DNA from: CAYJFG01 sp051881695
Lineage (GTDB): Bacteria; Bacillota; Clostridia; Oscillospirales; Acutalibacteraceae
Assembly (NCBI GenBank): GCA_051881695.1
Contig: JBJEQJ010000019.1
Coordinates: 51,778-115,777 of the forward strand
Direction of reading: 5' to 3'
Length of the DNA: 64,000 bases
Below are positions 59,351-64,000 of this stretch, in pieces. The notes below the pieces were generated by a model that saw only the letters and a list, made by a program, of their open reading frames with translations, ran no database searches and had not been told where the DNA came from. A program made the position numbers and the translations under genes. The first letter of the stretch is position 1. Every line of letters begins with the position of its first letter.

Positions 59351-59362
59351 AGGAAAATATAA

Positions 59363-59707
59363 ATGGACGCATTAAAAACAATCGCAGCAGATTCTTTAAA
59401 GAAAGACCTTCCGCAGTTTAATATTGGCGACACCGTAAGGGTAAGCGTTAATATTCGCGAAGGTGAAAGAGAAAGAATCCAGATGTTTGAAGGAACAGTA
59501 ATTGCTAAAAAATGCAGCGGCGTAGCAGAAACATTTACAGTAAGACGTGTTTCCTACGGCGTAGGCGTAGAGAGAGTATTCCCGATTCACTCACCTAACG
59601 TTGTAGACGTTAAGGTTGTAAGATCAGGTAAGGTACGCAGAAGCAAGCTTTATTATCTGCGTGACAGAGTAGGTAAGGCTGCTAAGGTTAAAGAGCAAAT
59701 CCGCTGA
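59363..59707 (+). CDS. rplS: 50S ribosomal protein L19
   Basis: This 114-residue ribosomal protein sits at the 30S-50S interface. The conserved core FNIGDTVRVSVNIREGERERIQMFEG and RRVSYGVGVERVFPIHSP is complete. The GGAGG site is strong. It is a single-gene unit here with its own promoter, leader and terminator, without the trmD gene that often precedes it. Confidence 0.97.
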   Translation: MDALKTIAADSLKKDLPQFNIGDTVRVSVNIREGERERIQMFEGTVIAKKCSGVAETFTVRRVSYGVGVERVFPIHSPNVVDVKVVRSGKVRRSKLYYLRDRVGKAAKVKEQIR

Positions 59708-59719
59708 TTTCTAGGCGAA

Positions 59720-59746
59720 CAAAGGGACTTGTTTGAGTCCCTTTTT
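59720..59746 (+). terminator. Rho-independent terminator after rplS
   Basis: AAAGGGACT/AGTCCCTTT stem, 6-base loop and a T-tract that continues the second arm. Confidence 0.93.
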
Positions 59747-59822
59747 TGCTTATTATTCCGGCGGCAGTATATTGCAGATTTAATTTGATTTGCCGCTGCA
59801 CAAAAAGGAATGGTTTATAAAA

Positions 59823-60485
59823 ATGAAAAAAAGCAATATTAATTTAAAAAATGAAGAAGAAATTGCTGAAACAGAAAGCAGCGACGTATTTAATGCGTCA
59901 GATTCAAAGCAGGTATTGCCAGCGGAAGAACAAGCTATTGAAGAACCCAAAAGCACAGGTGCGGCGTCTGTTTGCTTTGAATGGCTGCAAGCTATTATTA
60001 CTGCTCTTGTAATAGTAGTTATTGTGCTTACCTTTTTTGTAAGAATTGTTGATGTTGACGGTTCATCAATGACAAATACGCTTCAGCATGGAGATAAGCT
60101 GCTTGTTACTAATTTTTTATATGAGGTTGAAAACAACGATATTGTAATAATCAGCCATGGTCAGGAATACAGCAAGCCTATAGTTAAGCGTGTAATAGCT
60201 AAGGCGGGTCAAAGAGTAAAAATAGACTATGAAAACGACATTGTAACCGTTGACGGCGTAGTATTAAACGAGCCATATATAAGAGAAAAAGATATGCAAA
60301 AGAAAATAGACTGCGTTTATAACGATGTTGTCGTGCCGGAGGGTATGTTGTTTGTTATGGGAGATAACAGAAACGGCTCTCTCGACAGCCGTTCGGTTGA
60401 GGTAGGTCTTATCAATGAGAACGATGTTATCGGAAAAGCCCAGTGCATCTGGTTTCCGTTTAACAGAGGTTCTTACCTGTATTAA
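59823..60485 (+). CDS. lepB: Signal peptidase I
   Basis: This 220-residue enzyme cuts signal peptides of exported proteins. An acidic cytoplasmic stretch of about 50 residues precedes a single helix (about 59-76). The catalytic Ser is in DGSSMTNTL and the catalytic Lys in IVKRVIAKAGQ. MGDNRNGSLDSR is box E. It is the housekeeping enzyme, in contrast to the His-type peptidase at 15736. ATG 59823 was preferred to an in-frame TTG at 59790. Confidence 0.95.
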   Translation: MKKSNINLKNEEEIAETESSDVFNASDSKQVLPAEEQAIEEPKSTGAASVCFEWLQAIITALVIVVIVLTFFVRIVDVDGSSMTNTLQHGDKLLVTNFLYEVENNDIVIISHGQEYSKPIVKRVIAKAGQRVKIDYENDIVTVDGVVLNEPYIREKDMQKKIDCVYNDVVVPEGMLFVMGDNRNGSLDSRSVEVGLINENDVIGKAQCIWFPFNRGSYLY

Positions 60486-60514
60486 TTCAGGTAAAATAGA
60501 ATGATTTTTTTGCG

Positions 60515-60543
60515 GACGCACTTTTTGTGCGTCTGTATTTTTA
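60515..60543 (+). terminator. Rho-independent terminator after lepB
   Basis: GACGCAC/GTGCGTC stem with a 5-T loop, followed by TGTATTTTTAT. It lies in the 80-base gap before rbgA. Confidence 0.8.
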
Positions 60544-60565
60544 TAAAACAGTTAAGGGTGATAAT

Positions 60566-61435
60566 ATGAGCCAGATGCAGAATATTCAATGGTTTCCCGG
60601 CCATATGACAAAAACAAAAAGGCAGATAGAGGCAAGCCTTAAAATGGTAGACGCAGTAGCCGAGATTATTGATGCGCGCGTACCGCAAAGCAGCAGAAAC
60701 CCTGACTTGGACAGGCTTATTCAGAAAAAACCGAGAATTATCCTTATGAATAAATGCGATATGGCAGACAGCCTTAAAACAGCAGCTTGGATTAATTATT
60801 TTCAAAAAAACGGAATCAAGGCAATAGCTCTCGACTGCAAAACAGGAAAAGGAGTTAATAACTTTATTCCGGCTGTGCGTGAGCTTTTGCAGGACAAAAT
60901 TAAAGCATGGGAAGCAAAGGGTATGGTAAATCCGACAATAAAGGTAATGGTTGTCGGTATTCCTAACGTGGGTAAATCCTCGTTTATCAATAAGATGGCG
61001 AAAAAAAGCAGGGCAAAGGCAGAGGACAGACCCGGCGTTACAAGGGGAAACCAGTGGTATACAATAGGCAAAAACTTCGATATTCTCGATACCCCCGGCG
61101 TACTATGGCCTAAATTTGACGACCCGGCAGTAGGTGAAAAGCTCGCCTTTACCGGCGCAGTTAAGGACCAGATTATGGATATTGAGCTTTTAGCCGTAAG
61201 ACTTCTTGAGGTTATGCAGCAGAGTCCTACCACGGCATTTATAACGCGTTTCAAGCTTGAAAACGAAGCTCTTGTCGATTATACCCCCTATGAGCTTTTG
61301 GAGCTTATCGGCAGAAAAAGAGGTATGCTAATCTCCGGCGGAGAGGTAAACACAGAGAGAGCCGCAAATGTTTTGCTTGATGAGTACAGAGGAGCAAGGT
61401 TAGGAAACATAACCCTTGAATCCCCACCGGTTTAA
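60566..61435 (+). CDS. rbgA: Ribosome biogenesis GTPase RbgA (YlqF)
   Basis: This 289-residue protein is a circularly permuted GTPase needed for late 50S assembly. The order is G4 (MNKCDMAD), G1 (GIPNVGKSS), G2 (PGVTRG) and G3 (DTPGVLWP), diagnostic of the YlqF/YawG group. N-terminal IQWFPGHMTKT is the RbgA hallmark. ATG 60566 has AAGGGTG upstream; an upstream GTG would begin within the terminator hairpin. It stands between lepB and rnhB, its usual place in Firmicutes (rplS-lepB-rbgA-rnhB). Confidence 0.95.
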   Translation: MSQMQNIQWFPGHMTKTKRQIEASLKMVDAVAEIIDARVPQSSRNPDLDRLIQKKPRIILMNKCDMADSLKTAAWINYFQKNGIKAIALDCKTGKGVNNFIPAVRELLQDKIKAWEAKGMVNPTIKVMVVGIPNVGKSSFINKMAKKSRAKAEDRPGVTRGNQWYTIGKNFDILDTPGVLWPKFDDPAVGEKLAFTGAVKDQIMDIELLAVRLLEVMQQSPTTAFITRFKLENEALVDYTPYELLELIGRKRGMLISGGEVNTERAANVLLDEYRGARLGNITLESPPV

Positions 61436-61464
61436 AAAACAGCACGCACATTTCGGCTTTTTAT

Positions 61465-61498
61465 CGCTCACTTGCATACAAAAGTATTGCTCGGAGCG
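61465..61498 (+). repeat. Imperfect hairpin between rbgA and rnhB
   Basis: CGCTC...ATAC pairs with GTAT...GAGCG around AAAA in a 131-base intergenic region. It lacks a T-tract. The surrounding AGCACGCAC and ACGTGTGCT may extend it. No gene is seen. Confidence 0.35.
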
Positions 61499-61566
61499 CT
61501 AATTGCTGTGACGTGTGCTTGCAAGAGAAGCTGACAGAGAAGCTTCATTTTGAAAGGAACAATATT

Positions 61567-62175
61567 ATGGAAAGTACAGACTGGCTTAAATATGAGCAGG
61601 AAATAAAGAATAACGGATATATTTCTGTATGCGGCGCAGATGAAGCAGGCAGAGGACCGCTTGCCGGTCCGGTGTGTGCGGCGGCTGTAATATTGCCCGA
61701 CGGAAAAATTATCGACGGAGTAAACGATTCAAAAAAGCTTAGCGAAAAGAAAAGAGAGGCTTTGTTTGATGTGATTAAAAACGAGGCTTCAGCATACGCT
61801 ATTGCATATGCAAGCGTTGAGGAAATAGAAGAAATCAATATTCTGAACGCAGCAATGCTTGCTATGAAAAGAGCGATAGAAGCATTGCCGTTAAAAGCGG
61901 ATTTTGCGTTGATAGACGGCAATAAAACACCTGACCTTAATATTCCTGCAAAGGCGATAGTAAAGGGAGATTCGCTTTCAATGTCAATAGCTGCTGCGTC
62001 AATTCTTGCCAAGGTCAGCAGGGACAGACTTATGCTTAAGTACGATGAGCAGTATCCTGAATATCAGTTTAAAAAGCACAAAGGCTACGGCACAAAGCTG
62101 CACAGAGAAATGCTTTTAAAGTACGGTCCGTGTGAAATACACCGTCTGTCCTTTTTGAAGAAAATTCTCGGGTGA
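61567..62175 (+). CDS. rnhB: Ribonuclease HII
   Basis: This 202-residue enzyme removes ribonucleotides and RNA primers from DNA. The catalytic Asp-Glu are in CGADEAGRGPLAGP (about residues 19-32), the third Asp in ALIDGNK and the fourth in SRDRLM. KHKGYGTKLH is the type 2 signature. ATG 61567 has AAAGGA upstream; an earlier in-frame ATG at 61513 is not supported by homologues. Confidence 0.95.
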   Translation: MESTDWLKYEQEIKNNGYISVCGADEAGRGPLAGPVCAAAVILPDGKIIDGVNDSKKLSEKKREALFDVIKNEASAYAIAYASVEEIEEINILNAAMLAMKRAIEALPLKADFALIDGNKTPDLNIPAKAIVKGDSLSMSIAAASILAKVSRDRLMLKYDEQYPEYQFKKHKGYGTKLHREMLLKYGPCEIHRLSFLKKILG

Positions 62176-62212
62176 TGCTTTAATATTACTTGATGCAAAG
62201 GGATTGAACTTA

Positions 62213-62596
62213 ATGAACACCAGACAGTTCGGAAGCGTCGGCGAAGATATTGTAACGAAGTATCTTATAAAAAACAGATGTGAGATTGTAAAGCGCAATT
62301 ACTATACAAAATACGGAGAAATTGATATAATAGCAAAAAACAGCAAGTATATATTATTTGTAGAGGTCAAGACAAGGCGGGAAACAGCAATAATAAGTCC
62401 CTGTGAGGCTGTAAACAAGAAAAAACAACAGTGCCTTTTTAAAACAGCACATATTTTTTTAAGGGATAACCCGATAAAGCTATATCCCCGCTTTGATGTT
62501 GCGGAGGTTATACTTGACAGCAAAAGCTTAAAATGCTTGAAGCTTAACTATATAAAAAATGCTTTTTGGCAGGAGGGCAGCTATGCACCTTTTTGA
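62213..62596 (+). CDS. YraN/UPF0102 family nuclease-fold protein
   Basis: This 127-residue protein has the restriction-endonuclease-like fold of the UPF0102 family: GSVGEDIVTKYL, NYYTKYGEIDIIAK and FVEVKTRR carry the acidic and lysine positions of a PD-(D/E)xK site. It normally lies next to rnhB, as here. No activity is established for most members. AAAGGGA lies upstream of the ATG. It overlaps the dipeptidase gene by 14 bases. Confidence 0.88.
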   Translation: MNTRQFGSVGEDIVTKYLIKNRCEIVKRNYYTKYGEIDIIAKNSKYILFVEVKTRRETAIISPCEAVNKKKQQCLFKTAHIFLRDNPIKLYPRFDVAEVILDSKSLKCLKLNYIKNAFWQEGSYAPF

Positions 62597-63518
62597 TTTG
62601 CACTGTGACACGCTTTACAGAGCAGTAACAGAAAACGAAAGTATTACAGATAACGACTTTCATCTCAGCGTAAAAAGAGGTAAAGCTTATAAGCCTTGGG
62701 TACAATGTATGGCGATGTGGGTGCCTGACGAGCTTCGTGGTGAAGCTGCGTATAACCACGTTGTAAAAGGCTGTAACACGTTAAATAAGCAGATTGATTC
62801 GTTAAATGACGAAAGCGTTTTAATAATACGCAGCAGTGAGCAGCTTTCAAAAGTATATAAACAAAACAAAAGCGGTATTATTTTTACTGTCGAGGGAGGA
62901 GCAGGGCTCGGCGGCAGGGTAGAAAACGTAAAAAACTTTTCAGATATGGGCGTTAAGGTTTTAACGCTTACATGGAATAAAGAAAACGAAATCGGCACAG
63001 GCTGTCTTTCAGATGAAAAATACGGCATTACTAAGCTTGGCAGACAGATACTTTGCGAGCTTGAAAAATACAATATTATTGCAGATGTTTCACACGCAAG
63101 CGAAAGACTGTTCTATGATGTTGCACAGTACAGCACAAGACCCTTTATCGCAACTCATTCAAACTCAAAAACTGTGTGCAATCATATACGTAACCTCACA
63201 GACGAGCAATTTTTATTAATAAAAGAAAAGGGCGGCATTGTCGGTCTTAATTTTTCAAGAGGGTTTCTCAGTGAAAACGAAAAAGCAGATATTGACGACA
63301 TAGTAAGGCACGCAGAGTATTTTCTCTCGCTCGGCGGAGAAAACACAGTTGCGCTCGGCAGCGACTTTGATGGCACAGATATGCCAAACGGAATAAACGG
63401 TATAGAAAATATGCAGGATTTATACAACAGATTTTTACAGCTAAATTACAAAGAAGAGCTGCTTTATAAGCTGTTTTTTAACAATGCATACAATTTTTGT
63501 CAAAATTTTGACAATTAA
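62583..63518 (+). CDS. Membrane dipeptidase (peptidase M19 family)
   Basis: This 311-residue zinc dipeptidase has the metal-binding motif DLHCDT (residues 4-9), FTVEGG, ADVSHAS and ATHSNSK, matching the renal dipeptidase family. No signal peptide is present, so it is cytoplasmic. ATG 62583 has AGGAGG about six bases upstream, inside the end of yraN. Its last codons contain an 18-base palindrome and the -35 of the thrC promoter. Confidence 0.9.
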   Translation: MHLFDLHCDTLYRAVTENESITDNDFHLSVKRGKAYKPWVQCMAMWVPDELRGEAAYNHVVKGCNTLNKQIDSLNDESVLIIRSSEQLSKVYKQNKSGIIFTVEGGAGLGGRVENVKNFSDMGVKVLTLTWNKENEIGTGCLSDEKYGITKLGRQILCELEKYNIIADVSHASERLFYDVAQYSTRPFIATHSNSKTVCNHIRNLTDEQFLLIKEKGGIVGLNFSRGFLSENEKADIDDIVRHAEYFLSLGGENTVALGSDFDGTDMPNGINGIENMQDLYNRFLQLNYKEELLYKLFFNNAYNFCQNFDN

Positions 63519-63536
63519 AGAAAAATGTTATAAAAT
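63508..63536 (+). promoter_or_regulatory. Promoter for thrC with overlapping palindrome
   Basis: A perfect TTGACA, 17 bases, TAAAAT. The -35 is part of an 18-base perfect palindrome, TTGTCAAAATTTTGACAA (63497-63514), lying in the last codons of the dipeptidase gene. It may be an operator. Confidence 0.55.
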
Positions 63537-63601
63537 ATAGGTTCAGAAGTGTTTTTACAGATTTTTGGATATACAAGCTTGCTGAAAGGATTGATAGATT
63601 T

Positions 63602-64000
63602 ATGAAGTACATAAGCACCACAGACAAAAATGTTTCTGTCAGTGCGGCTCAGGCAATTGCACAGGGCATATCTGCCGACGGCGGACTTTTTGTACCTGAT
63701 GCAATTCCGTCATATTCGGCCGATAAAATAAAAAGCCTTCTTCCGCTTGATTACTGCGGCAGAGCAAAGGTTATTTTAAAGGATTATTTAACAGACTTTA
63801 CCGAAGATGAGGTAAACGAATGTGTTGAAAAGGCATACACAGCCGAAAAGTTCGGAGCAGAAAATCCTGCCCCTCTTGTTTCACTTAATAATAACGGAAA
63901 TGATGTTAATATTCTGGAGCTTTGGCACGGACCAACCTGCGCTTTTAAGGATATGGCGCTTCAGATATTGCCTCATCTTTTAACAAAATCACTTTCTAAA
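63602..64000 (+). CDS. thrC: Threonine synthase, 5' part
   Basis: The first 133 residues are present and the gene runs off the window. Threonine synthase makes threonine from phosphohomoserine with PLP. The N-terminus MKYISTTDK, ADGGLFVPD at about residues 25-33 and the PLP-lysine motif GPTCAFKDMALQ (Lys116) identify it. It uses aspartate semialdehyde from the asd branch. The ATG has AAAGGA about 12 bases upstream. Confidence 0.93.
   Translation, partial: MKYISTTDKNVSVSAAQAIAQGISADGGLFVPDAIPSYSADKIKSLLPLDYCGRAKVILKDYLTDFTEDEVNECVEKAYTAEKFGAENPAPLVSLNNNGNDVNILELWHGPTCAFKDMALQILPHLLTKSLSK

Overview
The window reads as chromosome from a low-GC, Gram-positive, anaerobic gut clostridium of the Ruminococcus/Oscillospiraceae type. 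The best species-level hint is a 970-residue secreted protein at 56161-59073. It carries starch-binding (CBM26-like and probably CBM74-like) modules and a C-terminal type I dockerin, the architecture of amylosome proteins of Ruminococcus bromii. A lipoprotein GH13 amylase at 27038-28516 fits a starch-degrading lifestyle. Species assignment is inference. The sequence is a scaffold: 100 Ns (10758-10857) mark an assembly gap, and any protein read across it is an artefact.

Layout. 1-4.1 kb: end of addB and all of addA (recombination helicase-nuclease). 4.2-7.1 kb (minus): two FAD-dependent oxidoreductases. 7.3-9.8 kb: VanZ-like protein, NusG domain II protein, Gx-type transporter and a K+-channel-like membrane protein. 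9.8-12.7 kb: an unknown protein cut by the gap, phenylacetate-CoA ligase and a tandem ACT protein. 12.8-14.6 kb: YebC and an RluA-type pseudouridine synthase. 14.6-19.1 kb: a five-gene cassette (HPr-kinase-like protein, PqqD-like protein, S24/S26 peptidase, ABC exporter, nucleotidyltransferase) that looks like a peptide-modification and export system without a visible precursor. 19.2-20.4 kb: ispD-ispF. 20.7-27 kb: zinc-ribbon/TPM pair, yceD-rpmF, a PDZ-radical SAM protein, der and plsY, with two copies of a short inverted-repeat element. 28.6-31.9 kb (minus): queA-tgt, yajC and a small membrane protein. 32-35.3 kb: asd-dapA-dapB and an ACT protein (lysine/DAP branch). 35.5-43 kb: ppk1, a divergent pfk, PH-domain protein, DUF3343-cysteine desulfurase pair, and cdaA-cdaR (c-di-AMP). 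43-47.3 kb (minus): rex, icd and acn (oxidative TCA arm feeding 2-oxoglutarate). 47.6-49.3 kb: zinc-ribbon membrane protein, TSCPD protein and PHP phosphoesterase. 49.7-56 kb: uvrB and a divergent type IIA topoisomerase pair. 56.1-59.1 kb: the dockerin protein. 59.2-63.5 kb: rplS, lepB, rbgA, rnhB, yraN and an M19 dipeptidase. 63.6 kb to the end: 5' part of thrC.

Most of the window is core housekeeping. The parts that deserve attention are the HprK/PqqD/peptidase/ABC/nucleotidyltransferase cassette, the dockerin starch-binding protein, the inverted-repeat element (one copy supplies the stop codon of its upstream gene), the divergent topoisomerase pair, a phosphofructokinase with a changed GGDGS motif, and a YajC with a lipobox. 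Start codons were chosen by Shine-Dalgarno spacing and family N-termini. Many differ from the longest possible reading frame.
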